Counted from the first letter of the stretch, positions 1 through 7,518 are shown. The stretch: DNA of 14,566 nt from JBDKTK01 sp039680225 (GCA_039680225.1 JBDKTK010000293.1:1-14566), one strand, 5' to 3'. Translations and numbers: made by a program. Notes: a model not told the origin generated them from the sequence alone.

Positions 1-101
1 CCATAGTCTCTTGAAATTTCCCATTTGATCTCGTTGCTGGTATGTACGAATGTTTGTATAGCAATTATTTGTCTAAAAATCAACTTGTTTATGACGAGAC
101 C

Positions 102-128
102 GCATCGCTGCATTCATGCGATCGATGC
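102..128. other. Nested inverted repeat downstream of the NTF2-like gene
   Basis: GCATCG at 102-107 pairs with CGATGC at 123-128, and inside it GCAT at 110-113 pairs with ATGC at 116-119. It lies about 35 bases past the stop of the minus-strand NTF2-like gene. There is no T-run after it in the minus-strand direction, so an intrinsic terminator is not supported. The rest of 1-161 shows no gene. Confidence 0.2.
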
Positions 129-161
129 ATGGCGGATTTATACCTAAAATTTTACCGTCCC

Positions 162-710
162 TTATTTCAGTATTTTCGGGCCGTCTGCCGGTATTGAGAA
201 GTGCGTCTGAATAAAAAGCCATTTATTGCCGAATTTGCGCAAAACCGCGGTGAACCTTCCGGATACGATCGATTTCGCCTCATTGAGTAAGATGACATTG
301 CCGAAAACATCAGCTGAAATCCAGCAGATATGGCCTAATGAAGACATATAATTGATTTTGATCTCCAGCGAGTTGATTTTTTTATAGAAGGAAAATTCTT
401 TCCGATACGCCGAGGCGGCCCCTACAGATTCAATATTTTCCTGGTCCTTTCCCGCGCCTATTATAACTATGTCTCTGTCGGATGAGTAAATTGATGCGAT
501 GCCGTCAGCATCCATTCGTTTATACAAGGCAGAAAACTTTTGCACGGCAGCCTTGATCTCGGGCGCATACTTGGAATTCATGAATCCGGAAGCATTTATG
601 GAAGAGCAGATGAGGAAGAACAGGACAAGAATAACGGATGTGAGCACCCTTAATCCGAAAGGACTCCCTTTTGCCCTGTCAATACCGGCCCCATCCGTTA
701 ATCGGAGCAT
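162..710 (-). CDS. Exported NTF2-like (SnoaL_3) protein
   Basis: A 182-residue protein of the NTF2-like/SnoaL fold. Such proteins form a cone-shaped pocket and serve as small enzymes or ligand-binding domains; the substrate here cannot be told. I start it at the ATG ending at 710, because AAGGAG lies 7 bases upstream; a TTG two codons earlier lacks this spacing. A Lys/Arg n-region is followed by a hydrophobic stretch (about residues 24-37, VLTSVILVLFFLI) and a small-residue cleavage region near SINASG, so export is likely. The Cys in FLIC is not in a good lipobox. From about residue 48 there is an amphipathic helix, and near the C-terminus SGRFTAVLRK...KWLFIQTHFS, the typical last strands of SnoaL_3 domains. 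It stands alone and diverges from the ABM gene. A perfect inverted repeat lies just upstream of its start. Confidence 0.75.
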   Translation of the reverse strand: MLRLTDGAGIDRAKGSPFGLRVLTSVILVLFFLICSSINASGFMNSKYAPEIKAAVQKFSALYKRMDADGIASIYSSDRDIVIIGAGKDQENIESVGAASAYRKEFSFYKKINSLEIKINYMSSLGHICWISADVFGNVILLNEAKSIVSGRFTAVLRKFGNKWLFIQTHFSIPADGPKILK

Positions 711-730
711 GTACAATCTCCTTGCTTTTG

Positions 731-749
731 TGGTACTGTTAAAGTACCA
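731..749. promoter_or_regulatory. Inverted repeat, candidate operator of the NTF2-like gene
   Basis: TGGTACT (731-737), 5-base spacer, AGTACCA (743-749): a perfect 7-bp dyad centred about 30 bases upstream of the NTF2-like start codon. On the minus strand it overlaps a weak promoter-like pair, TTGAAT and TTTAAC, 16 bases apart (4/6 matches each). A dimeric repressor site is plausible; no regulator is visible nearby. Confidence 0.35.
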
Positions 750-891
750 AATGATTTGTATTCAAATAATATATTCAAGACGTACATGCAATTTATTTTT
801 TGCCGCTTTCGCATCATAACTTCCGCCTGGAATGCGGGCAAATGCGCCGGGGTTCGTCGGACATCGCCTTAGAAAGTACCCTCGAAAAATC

Positions 892-918
892 TGAATCATT
901 GTGCAGACGGATGATTCA
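892..918. promoter_or_regulatory. Inverted repeat upstream of ABM gene 1
   Basis: TGAATCAT (892-899) and ATGATTCA (911-918) form a perfect 8-bp dyad with an 11-base spacer, 61-87 bases before the start of the ABM gene at 979. The spacing fits a dimeric regulator bound to one face of the helix. No convincing -35/-10 pair was found next to it. Confidence 0.35.
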
Positions 919-978
919 ATGTCCTCTTTGCAGATCAGGACGTAAATTATCGCGCATTAAAAAAAGGAGGGATTAAAT

Positions 979-1302
979 ATGATCAATGTGCTTATCCGCA
1001 GGACCGTACCGAAGGATAGAGACCGGGAAGTGTTGACAATAATAGCCCAATTGAGGGCCAGGGCCGCACATGCCAGAGGTTATATATCGTCGGAAATAGT
1101 ATGGAACCTGGAGAAAGAGCGCGAGTATGTCTCAATGACCAAATGGCGAAGCCTGGAATCATGGAAAACATGGCTGGAAAGCGAACCGCACCGGGAATTG
1201 CAGAAAAAGCTCGATGCCCTGGGATGCATAACTTCATATGAATTGTTCGGATACCCTGAGGAGCATGCGCTTTATTATTACGAGGAAACTAAGGGCATTT
1301 AA
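979..1302 (+). CDS. Antibiotic biosynthesis monooxygenase (ABM) domain protein 1
   Basis: A 107-residue single-domain protein of the ABM / dimeric alpha-beta barrel superfamily (YgiN- and heme-monooxygenase-like). The pattern is typical: an opening strand (INVLIRR), a helix, then GYISSEI, a strand ending REYVSMTKW, and the helix ESWKTWLESEPHRELQKKL. Members act as homodimers; some are cofactor-free oxygenases, others have no known activity, so the reaction is not assigned. The start is secure: AAGGAGG precedes the ATG by about 8 bases. A Tyr/Glu-rich tail (EEHALYYYEETKGI) extends past the domain and is not shared with its paralogue. It is convergent with the carbonic anhydrase gene and closed by a terminator. 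The paralogue at 11839-12132 is about 65% identical by hand alignment. Confidence 0.8.
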   Translation: MINVLIRRTVPKDRDREVLTIIAQLRARAAHARGYISSEIVWNLEKEREYVSMTKWRSLESWKTWLESEPHRELQKKLDALGCITSYELFGYPEEHALYYYEETKGI

Positions 1303-1350
1303 GAAGGGCATGCACCCAGAAATCTCCCTCTCACCTGGCCGGGGGCTACC

Positions 1351-1382
1351 AAAAAAAGGCGGAATTGCTCCCGCCCTTTTTT
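1351..1382. terminator. Bidirectional intrinsic terminator
   Basis: GGCGG (1358-1362) pairs with CCGCC (1371-1375) around an 8-base loop. It is preceded by seven A (1351-1357) and followed by C and six T (1377-1382), so it reads as a terminator on both strands. It sits between the convergent ABM gene (ends 1302) and carbonic anhydrase gene (ends 1399) and can serve both. Confidence 0.8.
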
Positions 1383-1398
1383 CGGTTAACCCGAATCC

Positions 1399-2010
1399 TT
1401 ATTTCTGCTTCAGATACGCCTTCGCAAGTGATGTGTTCACATGGACGACGCCCTTGTTAAGGCTCTTGAAGGCGTAATCGTCGGTGATGACGGGAAGACT
1501 GTTCGCCTTTTCCTGGGAATTCAAAACGGTCCCGGCGGGGACATAATGCCCGTCCGGAACGGAAACACCCAGAACGATGCACCCCGGCTCGACAACGCAG
1601 CCCTTCCCGACCGCTGCCTTGAACACGAGCGACTTCATACCGACAAACGTGTCATCCCCGACCACGGCCGGGCCGTGGATCTGCACCTGGTGCGCCAGGG
1701 AAACGCGCTTGCCGACGTGGACGGCGTACTTTTTCCCTTCAACTTCATAAAGGTTCTTCTCAACCGGTTTGCCATGCTCTTCGGTCTCGAGGGCGTGGAT
1801 GACGACCCCGTCCTGCACGTTCGAATCGTCCCCGACAAACAGGGGCTGCCCCTCGTCCCCGCGGACCGAGGCAAAAGGGGAAACCATAACGTTCTTTCCC
1901 AGGATGACGTTGCCGATCACGGCGGCCTGGGGGTGGACGTAAGCCGAAGCGTCAATTACCGGCTCCGAGCTTTTCGAACTGAAATCCGTAACAACACTCT
2001 TTCCGATCAT
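1399..2010 (-). CDS. Gamma-class carbonic anhydrase, Cam type
   Basis: A 203-residue left-handed beta-helix protein with hexapeptide repeats, closely resembling the Cam carbonic anhydrase of Methanosarcina as I recall it. The enzyme interconverts CO2 and bicarbonate and works as a trimer with metal at the subunit interfaces. Metal ligands are His72 (VVIHALE), His107 and His112 (SLAHQVQIHGP). Also kept are Arg50, Asp52 and Glu53 (VRGDEG), Gln66-Asp67 (NVQDG) and Glu75, matching the proton-shuttle glutamates of Cam (Glu62, Glu84). These, and the acidic loop insert, separate it from CamH and YrdA-like proteins that lack Glu62. There is no signal peptide, so it is probably cytoplasmic. GGGAGG sits 5 bases before the ATG. 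It follows coaE by 24 bases and is likely co-transcribed. In an anaerobe it could supply CO2 or bicarbonate to carboxylases or a C1 pathway (inference). Confidence 0.88.
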   Translation of the reverse strand: MIGKSVVTDFSSKSSEPVIDASAYVHPQAAVIGNVILGKNVMVSPFASVRGDEGQPLFVGDDSNVQDGVVIHALETEEHGKPVEKNLYEVEGKKYAVHVGKRVSLAHQVQIHGPAVVGDDTFVGMKSLVFKAAVGKGCVVEPGCIVLGVSVPDGHYVPAGTVLNSQEKANSLPVITDDYAFKSLNKGVVHVNTSLAKAYLKQK

Positions 2011-2034
2011 ACAAACCTCCCTAAGGTATGTTTT

Positions 2035-2658
2035 TCAATTTTTGAAATACTTGAGCCTCTCTCTGACCAGAAGCTCGTCCCATAACTCGTCAATGTGCCG
2101 GCGGGCGCACTCCAGGGGCTCCTGGTTGTTGATCACGAAATCCGCCATCTTTATCTTGTCCCCGATGGGCATCTGGGATTTGAGCCTTGCCCGGGCCTCT
2201 TCAATGCTGACCCCGTTGCGTGCCATAAGCCTGCGGATCTGCTCCTCCGGCGGGATATAGACCAGGATCACGACATCCACTTTCTTCTGCCATCCCGTCT
2301 CGAACAGCAGCGGCACATCGGAGATAATGATCGCCCTGGGGTCCTTTTCCTCTATCTGCCTGCTTCTCGCCTGCCAAAGGTCTTCAACCGCCGGATGGAC
2401 GATCGAATTGAGCACGTGCAGTTCTTCAGGCCGGTTGAAAACGATTTCCCCCAGCTTTTTGCGGTCGATCCTGCCCTTGTCATCGAGCACCGATGTCCCG
2501 AAATGATCGACTATCCCCTGCCAGGCGGCCTGCCCCGGCTCTTCGGCCTCGTGGGCCAGCAGGTCGAAGTCGATCAGGTACGCTCCCTTCTCCGCGAGAA
2601 TCCTGGAGATTGTGGTTTTTCCGCTGGCTATGCCGCCCGTCAGACCCGCATTCAACAT
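2035..2658 (-). CDS. coaE: Dephospho-CoA kinase
   Basis: CoaE phosphorylates the 3'-hydroxyl of the ribose in dephospho-CoA with ATP, the last step of coenzyme A synthesis, in the cytoplasm. The protein opens with a P-loop, GLTGGIASGKTT (residues 5-16), followed by YLIDFDLLAHE, the family's substrate-site Asp region. The middle holds SDVPLLFETGW and the VVILVYIPPEEQIRRLMARNG strand-helix leading to the lid, with ARARLKSQM and ADFVINN near the C-terminus, all standard CoaE blocks. I start at the ATG ending at 2658 (207 residues, normal for the family). Upstream in-frame GTG codons would add residues before the P-loop without a better ribosome site; AGGGGTG lies about 12 bases before the chosen ATG. 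First gene of a pair with the carbonic anhydrase; it diverges from the glycogen operon. Confidence 0.92.
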   Translation of the reverse strand: MLNAGLTGGIASGKTTISRILAEKGAYLIDFDLLAHEAEEPGQAAWQGIVDHFGTSVLDDKGRIDRKKLGEIVFNRPEELHVLNSIVHPAVEDLWQARSRQIEEKDPRAIIISDVPLLFETGWQKKVDVVILVYIPPEEQIRRLMARNGVSIEEARARLKSQMPIGDKIKMADFVINNQEPLECARRHIDELWDELLVRERLKYFKN

Positions 2659-2759
2659 TGCTTCAAAATTCACCCCTGTCTGAAAAATTCGCACAGGTTC
2701 ATATCACATCAGCATAATTATCCTCAATGAAAACCCTCGTTAACATTCCCATAAATATC

Positions 2760-2789
2760 TTGACACCCCCCTTCGAAAAAGGTCATTAT
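2760..2789 (+). promoter_or_regulatory. Sigma70-like promoter of the alpha-glucan operon
   Basis: TTGACA at 2760-2765 is a perfect -35 box; CATTAT at 2784-2789 (4/6) is the best -10 at 18-base spacing. The spacer holds six C in a row followed by TTCGAA. Transcription would begin near 2796, giving a leader of about 70 bases before the debranching enzyme start. GGAGG at 2858-2862 is the ribosome site, only 4 bases from the ATG. Confidence 0.5.
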
Positions 2790-2866
2790 TTTTCGGCATC
2801 TCATCGAAACAGAGTAGATTCAATCCTTCCGGCTGCAAGACTATCGCGGAAACCAATGGAGGCTAT

Positions 2867-4975
2867 ATGGACATCAGTATCGATGAAAGGACGTGCCTTA
2901 ACATAAAAGAAGCCCTCCGGCTGGAATGGCTGGATTCGAACGGGCGCGGAGGGTACTCCTCCAGCACCATCCTGCAGTGCCACACGCGCAAATACCACGG
3001 ACTGCTCGTCTGCGAGTTCTCCAACCCCCCCGGGAAATTCGTGCTGCTGTCGAAATTCGAGGACTCCGTAATCATCAAGGACCAGGAGTTCTTTTTATCC
3101 CTCCACCGGTACCCGGGCCTGTTCTATCCTTATGGCCACAAATACCTGAGGGAGTTCCACCTGCGCCACGGGCACCCGCACTTCACTTACAAGATAGGAG
3201 ACGTCTGCATCCACAAGAGCATCATCATGCTCCAGGGGGAGGACCGCGTCCTGATCAGGTACTACTGCGACCGGTCGGACGTCCCCGTGCTCCTGAGGAT
3301 CAAGCCCCTGCTGGCATTCCGGGACTACCACTCGCTGAGCAAGGAAAACATGTTCCTGCACGTGCGGGCCTTTCCGGCGAAAAACGGGTTCAAGATCCAG
3401 CCCTATGACAATATGCCGCCGCTTTTCGTCCAGACGGACAAGCGGGCCGAGTTCTATCCGTCGCCCCTGTGGTATTATAATTTCGAATACGTGGCCGAAG
3501 GCGAAAGGGGCTACGAAAACCGGGAGGACCTCTTCCAGCCGGGAGTATTCGAGGTGCCGGTCAGGGAAAAAGGGACTGTCTTCATTTCCGCCGCTACCCG
3601 GGAAGTGAAGAGCAGCTTCACAAGCGACTGGGCGCGCGAGGAGGAGCGCCGCGCCAGACTGTCCGAACTCGATGATTCCCTTGCAAAGCAGGCCGGAAAG
3701 GACGCCAAAGGGACCTTTTCCAACCTCCTTTCCTCCGGCCGCTATTTCCCGGTAAAAACCCCCTCGGGCCGCAACGACATAATAGCCGGCTACCACTGGT
3801 TTGGCTGCTGGGGGCGGGATACCCTGATCTCCCTGCCGGGCCTGACGTTCTGTTCGGGGCTCCCCGAGCAGGGCGCCGCCATCCTGAAATCAATTGCCAA
3901 ATTTGAGAAGAACGGCCTGATCCCCAATTTCTTTTCCGATAAACAGGGCGAGAGCGCCTATAATTCCGTGGACGCCTCCCTGTGGTTCATCTGGGCGGTG
4001 CAGCAGATGGCGAGATACACCGGAGATTACCAGACCAGTCAAAAAGACTTCTGGCCGGTGATCAAGAAAATAATAAACAATTACCGGAAAGGCACGGATT
4101 TCAAGATATACACGGACGACAACGGCCTGCTCCATGCCGGCGACGAAAACACCCAGCTGACATGGATGGACGTCATCGCCGGGGGTAAGGCGGTCACGCC
4201 AAGGTGGGGCTGCGCCGTCGAGATAAACGCCCTGTGGTACAACGCCCTGTGCTTCGCGGACGAACTGCGGGAGAAAACGGGCGACCAGGGGTTCGACTGC
4301 AGCGGCCTGATTAAAACCCTGGCGGAATCTTTCAATGCCGTCTTCTGGGCAGCCGACCTGAAATGCCTGGGAGACTGCTACCGCGACGGGGCGCTGGACA
4401 GGTCCGTGAGGCCCAACCAGATATTCGCGGTATCCCTGCCCTACCCCGTCCTGCATCCATCCAAGTGGAAGATGGTCGTGGAGAGGGTCGCCAAAGAGCT
4501 CTTGACCCCGGTGGGAATAAGGACGCTCTCTCCCAAGGACCCGGCTTACCGGGGCAGGTACGGCGGGAACGCCATAAGCCGCGACCTCGCCTATCACCAG
4601 GGCACGGTCTGGCCGTGGCTGGTGGGCGCCTACGGGGAAGCCTTCCTGAAAGTCGCGGAAGATAAAGACGAGGCAAAAAACGCCCTCAGGGAAGGCCTGA
4701 AAAAATTCCTGGACGAGCACCTGAGGGTGGCGGGAATCGGGTTCATATCGGAGGTGTTCAACGGGGACCCGCCCCACGAGCCGAACGGGTGCATAGCCCA
4801 GTCATGGAACTCGGGCGAACTGATCAGGCTATGGACACTGATCAATGAACAACCCGGTGTAAAACCGGTTGCAGGACCAGGCGCAAAGACAACTGCGGAA
4901 TCAGGTTCAAAGCCGCGCGCAAAGTCAAGCGCCAAACCAGGCGCAAAAACTGCGGCCCGGAGCCGGAAAAAATGA
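2867..4975 (+). CDS. Glycogen debranching enzyme (archaeal type, GH133-like)
   Basis: A 702-residue amylo-alpha-1,6-glucosidase of the archaeal/bacterial GDE type. It removes alpha-1,6-linked branch glucose from glycogen-like polymer in the cytoplasm. The N-terminal GDE_N domain (about residues 15-235) opens with EWLDSNGRGGYSSSTI and TRKYHGLLV. The catalytic (alpha/alpha)6 GDE_C domain (about 270-655) contains WFGCWGRDTLISLPG with Asp318 and, near its end, GFISEVFNGDPPHEPNGCIAQSW with Glu629; these correspond to the expected acid and base of the glucosidase site. There is no GH13 transferase domain, so unlike the eukaryotic enzyme it is not bifunctional. The last 40 residues are an Ala/Lys/Pro-rich tail with 11 basic and one acidic residue, absent from the core family. 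First gene of the operon; its stop overlaps the next start (ATGA). Confidence 0.9.
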   Translation: MDISIDERTCLNIKEALRLEWLDSNGRGGYSSSTILQCHTRKYHGLLVCEFSNPPGKFVLLSKFEDSVIIKDQEFFLSLHRYPGLFYPYGHKYLREFHLRHGHPHFTYKIGDVCIHKSIIMLQGEDRVLIRYYCDRSDVPVLLRIKPLLAFRDYHSLSKENMFLHVRAFPAKNGFKIQPYDNMPPLFVQTDKRAEFYPSPLWYYNFEYVAEGERGYENREDLFQPGVFEVPVREKGTVFISAATREVKSSFTSDWAREEERRARLSELDDSLAKQAGKDAKGTFSNLLSSGRYFPVKTPSGRNDIIAGYHWFGCWGRDTLISLPGLTFCSGLPEQGAAILKSIAKFEKNGLIPNFFSDKQGESAYNSVDASLWFIWAVQQMARYTGDYQTSQKDFWPVIKKIINNYRKGTDFKIYTDDNGLLHAGDENTQLTWMDVIAGGKAVTPRWGCAVEINALWYNALCFADELREKTGDQGFDCSGLIKTLAESFNAVFWAADLKCLGDCYRDGALDRSVRPNQIFAVSLPYPVLHPSKWKMVVERVAKELLTPVGIRTLSPKDPAYRGRYGGNAISRDLAYHQGTVWPWLVGAYGEAFLKVAEDKDEAKNALREGLKKFLDEHLRVAGIGFISEVFNGDPPHEPNGCIAQSWNSGELIRLWTLINEQPGVKPVAGPGAKTTAESGSKPRAKSSAKPGAKTAARSRKK
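4853..4972 (+). repeat. Degenerate repeats coding a basic C-terminal tail
   Basis: The last 40 codons of the debranching enzyme gene hold imperfect units coding (P/S)-G-(A/S)-K. The 12-mer ACCAGGCGCAAA occurs at 4876-4887 and again at 4936-4947, exactly 60 bases apart, both followed by an ACTGCGG copy. The tail resembles histone H1-like Ala/Lys/Pro sequences and looks like recent repeat growth. Confidence 0.6.
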
Positions 4976-6282
4976 AAGTACTAATGTTCGGATGGGAATT
5001 CCCCCCGTACATCAGCGGCGGCCTCGGCACGGCATGCTTCGGAATAACAAAATCCCTGGCGGCGCGCGGGCTTGAAATAATTTTCGTGCTGCCGAAAATC
5101 CCCGGCCCGGCAGGCCGCGAATCCCATGTACGGCTTGTGTCCGCCGCCGATGTGCCGCTGGACGCCGCGCACGCGCAGGATTTTGCGGCAGGCGGATTTC
5201 CGCCCGGGTCGCTGGAATTCCGGGTCATCCACTCGGCCCTCAAGCCCTACCTGGGGGAGCCGCAATACAAGGCGCGGCTCGAAGAGCTTTCCCGCCGTGA
5301 CATCCCGGAAACTGAACGGAGCAGCCGTGAGGGTAAGATTTTCGCGGACCTCGCCGGCGGTTACGGTCCCGACATTGTCGCCGAAGCGGCCAGGTACGGA
5401 GAGGCCGCGGCCGCAATCGCGGGCTCCGAACTGTTCGACGTGATCCACTGCCACGACTGGATGACGGTTTTCGCGGGAGTAAGGTCGAGAGAGGCGAGCG
5501 GCAGGCCCTTTGTGCTCCACATCCACGCCCTCGAGTTCGACCGCAGCGGAGAGAACGTCAACCCGGACATATACGATATCGAAAAATACGGGATGGAACA
5601 GGCCGACAAAATAATAGCGGTGAGCCATTACACCATGGACAGGATAGTGGACCGCTACGGGATCGATCCCGGGAAAATCACCGTCGTCCACAATGCCGTG
5701 GTCAAGGGGAAGGAAGATTTCCCGCCCCGGAAGGACGGCGGCCGGAAAATAATCCTCTTCCTCGGCCGGATAACTTTCCAGAAAGGACCGGATTATTTCG
5801 TCGAGGCCGCGGCCCGGGTCCTGGAATTCTGCCCGGACGTGGTGTTCGTCATGGCGGGCTCCGGGGACATGAGGCCGCGCATGATCGAGCGGGCCGCCGA
5901 ACTGGGGATCGGCAGGTCCTTCCACTTTGCGGGTTTCCTCAGCGGGAAAGAAATCGAAGACATATACGCCATGAGCGATGTTTATGTGATGCCGAGCGTC
6001 TCGGAGCCTTTCGGTATTTCGCCGCTCGAGGCGATGCTGTATGATGTACCCGTGATCATTTCCAAGCAGTCGGGGGTTTCCGAAATTTTGCACCATGCCC
6101 TGAAGGTTGATTTCTGGGATGTCCGGGAGCTGGCCGGAAAAATCATCTCTATCCTGAAGCACCCTGCCCTCTCTCAAGAGCTTGTGGAAAGGTCGCGCGA
6201 GGAGATCAGGAACATCCATTGGGACAATGCGGCCGTGAAAATTATCGATGTGTACAACACAGTGGCCGAAAGGAGACAATAA
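4972..6282 (+). CDS. Glycogen synthase-like glycosyltransferase (GT4/GT5-like)
   Basis: A 436-residue GT-B glycosyltransferase, probably adding glucose from a nucleotide sugar to an alpha-glucan. The N-terminal Rossmann domain starts MFGWEFPPYISGGLGTA (residues 5-21); the SGGLG loop corresponds to the K-x-G-G-L nucleotide-sugar loop of glycogen synthases, with Ser in place of Lys. VIHCHDWMT, also typical of starch and glycogen synthases, follows near residue 160. The C-terminal domain begins at about IILFLGRITFQKGPDYF and carries the E-x7-E retaining-transferase motif EPFGISPLE with Glu345 and Glu353. Length is close to that of GT4 enzymes, shorter than classic GlgA. Donor (UDP- or ADP-glucose) cannot be read from sequence. 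Its ATG overlaps the debranching enzyme stop by 4 bases, so translation is probably coupled. A GT4 with another acceptor is possible, but the context favours glucan. Confidence 0.82.
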   Translation: MKVLMFGWEFPPYISGGLGTACFGITKSLAARGLEIIFVLPKIPGPAGRESHVRLVSAADVPLDAAHAQDFAAGGFPPGSLEFRVIHSALKPYLGEPQYKARLEELSRRDIPETERSSREGKIFADLAGGYGPDIVAEAARYGEAAAAIAGSELFDVIHCHDWMTVFAGVRSREASGRPFVLHIHALEFDRSGENVNPDIYDIEKYGMEQADKIIAVSHYTMDRIVDRYGIDPGKITVVHNAVVKGKEDFPPRKDGGRKIILFLGRITFQKGPDYFVEAAARVLEFCPDVVFVMAGSGDMRPRMIERAAELGIGRSFHFAGFLSGKEIEDIYAMSDVYVMPSVSEPFGISPLEAMLYDVPVIISKQSGVSEILHHALKVDFWDVRELAGKIISILKHPALSQELVERSREEIRNIHWDNAAVKIIDVYNTVAERRQ

Positions 6283-7518
6283 ATGCCTTCCGTGTGTTTT
6301 TGTTTTGAAGTGCATCAGCCCAACAGGTTAAGGAATTACACCTTTTTCGATATAAACCAGAACCACCATTACTGGGACGATGAGAAGAACCGGGAAATCC
6401 TCGATAAGGTTTCGGAAAAGTGCTACCTGCCCGCCAACAGGGTCATGCTGGAACTGATCAACCGTTTCGAGGGGCAGTTCCGGATTTCCTATTCGGTGAC
6501 GGGCGTCCTGCTGGACCAGCTGGAGGCATACAGGCCCGACGTCCTCGAGAGCTTTGTCGACCTTGCGAAAACCGGCTGCGTGGAATTCGTCAACGAGACC
6601 TATTACCACACGCTTGCCTTCCTTTTCTCCCAGCGCGAGTTCAAGGAGCAGGTAATCCTCCATAAGAAAAAGATCACGAGCCTTTTCGGGCAGGTGCCGA
6701 AGACGTTCCGCAACACGGAAATGATCTATAACAACGACCTCGCGCGCCTGATCGAATCCATGGGATACAGGATGGTCCTGACCGAGGGGGCCGACCAGAT
6801 CCTGGGCTGGCGCAGCCCGAATTTCGTCTACCAGCCGGCGGGCTCCGTCAAGCTCAAGTGCCTGCTCAAGAATTACAGGCTCTCCGACGACATTGCCTTC
6901 CGGTTCTCCAATCATGATTGGGACGAGTTCCCGCTGACGGCCGAGAAGTTCGCCCACTGGGTGCATAATATAGACGGTTCGGGGGAGGTCATAAACCTGT
7001 TCATGGATTACGAGACATTCGGCGAGCACCAGTGGTCCGAAACGGGGATCTTCGAGTTCCTGAAGGCCCTGCCCGAAAAGGTCCTCGCCCATCCCCATTT
7101 CCGCTTCCAGACCCCGGCCGAAGTTGAAAAGAGCTACGGCCCGGTCGCCCAGCTTGACGTCCCGCAATTCATATCCTGGGCCGATGTCGAGCGGGACCTC
7201 ACCGCCTGGCTCGGCAACCACATGCAGAACGACGCCATCAGGACCCTGTTCGGCCTCGAAACGAAAGTGAAGCGGAAGAAGGACCCCGAACTGCTCGATG
7301 CATGGAGGAAGCTGCAGACTTCCGACCATTTTTATTACATGTGCACAAAATGGTTCGCCGACGGCGACGTGCACAAATATTTCAACCCTTACGAGTCGCC
7401 CTATGACGGGTACATAAATTTCATGAACGTTCTGGCCGATTTTTCCAACCTGCTGGAGGAAAGATACAAAGAGCAGAAGAGCGCGAAGGATGCGAAGGAG
7501 ATTCAGAATGGCAGGTGA
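6283..7518 (+). CDS. GH57 family alpha-amylase / glucanotransferase
   Basis: A 411-residue glycoside hydrolase family 57 protein; the family includes alpha-amylases, 4-alpha-glucanotransferases and branching enzymes. Conserved regions seen in order: FEVHQP (His11), VEFVNETYYHTLAF, FRNTEMIYNN with the predicted nucleophile Glu146, and FMDYETFGEHQ with the predicted acid Asp242. The Glu-Asp distance (96 residues) is close to the 91 of Thermococcus litoralis glucanotransferase (Glu123, Asp214). A helical C-terminal part follows (YYMCTKWFADGDVHKYFNPY). At 411 residues it is shorter than GH57 branching enzymes (over 500), which favours amylase or transferase activity. No signal peptide, so it acts on internal polymer. 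GGAG inside the end of the preceding gene serves as ribosome site; the ATG directly abuts the preceding stop, and its own 3' end overlaps the next gene by 11 bases. Confidence 0.87.
   Translation: MPSVCFCFEVHQPNRLRNYTFFDINQNHHYWDDEKNREILDKVSEKCYLPANRVMLELINRFEGQFRISYSVTGVLLDQLEAYRPDVLESFVDLAKTGCVEFVNETYYHTLAFLFSQREFKEQVILHKKKITSLFGQVPKTFRNTEMIYNNDLARLIESMGYRMVLTEGADQILGWRSPNFVYQPAGSVKLKCLLKNYRLSDDIAFRFSNHDWDEFPLTAEKFAHWVHNIDGSGEVINLFMDYETFGEHQWSETGIFEFLKALPEKVLAHPHFRFQTPAEVEKSYGPVAQLDVPQFISWADVERDLTAWLGNHMQNDAIRTLFGLETKVKRKKDPELLDAWRKLQTSDHFYYMCTKWFADGDVHKYFNPYESPYDGYINFMNVLADFSNLLEERYKEQKSAKDAKEIQNGR
7495..7500 (+). promoter_or_regulatory. Ribosome binding site that fixes the fusion gene start
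   Basis: AAGGAG lies 7 bases before the ATG at 7508, inside the end of the GH57 gene. An earlier in-frame ATG at 7490 has an AAGG directly touching it and no usable spacing. GCGAAGGA is repeated in tandem at 7483-7490 and 7492-7499. Starting at 7508 gives MAGDFVFEVSWEV, which lines up with the start of GT3 synthases. Confidence 0.75.

Noticed and set aside
162..710. Lipoprotein signal in the NTF2-like protein
   Set aside because: The Cys after the hydrophobic core is preceded by Ile (FLIC), not Gly, Ala or Ser, so the lipobox is poor; a standard signal peptide fits better.
1441..2085. Open frame of 214 codons on the plus strand over the carbonic anhydrase
   Set aside because: It is the antisense of a well-supported hexapeptide-repeat enzyme and has no recognisable domain.
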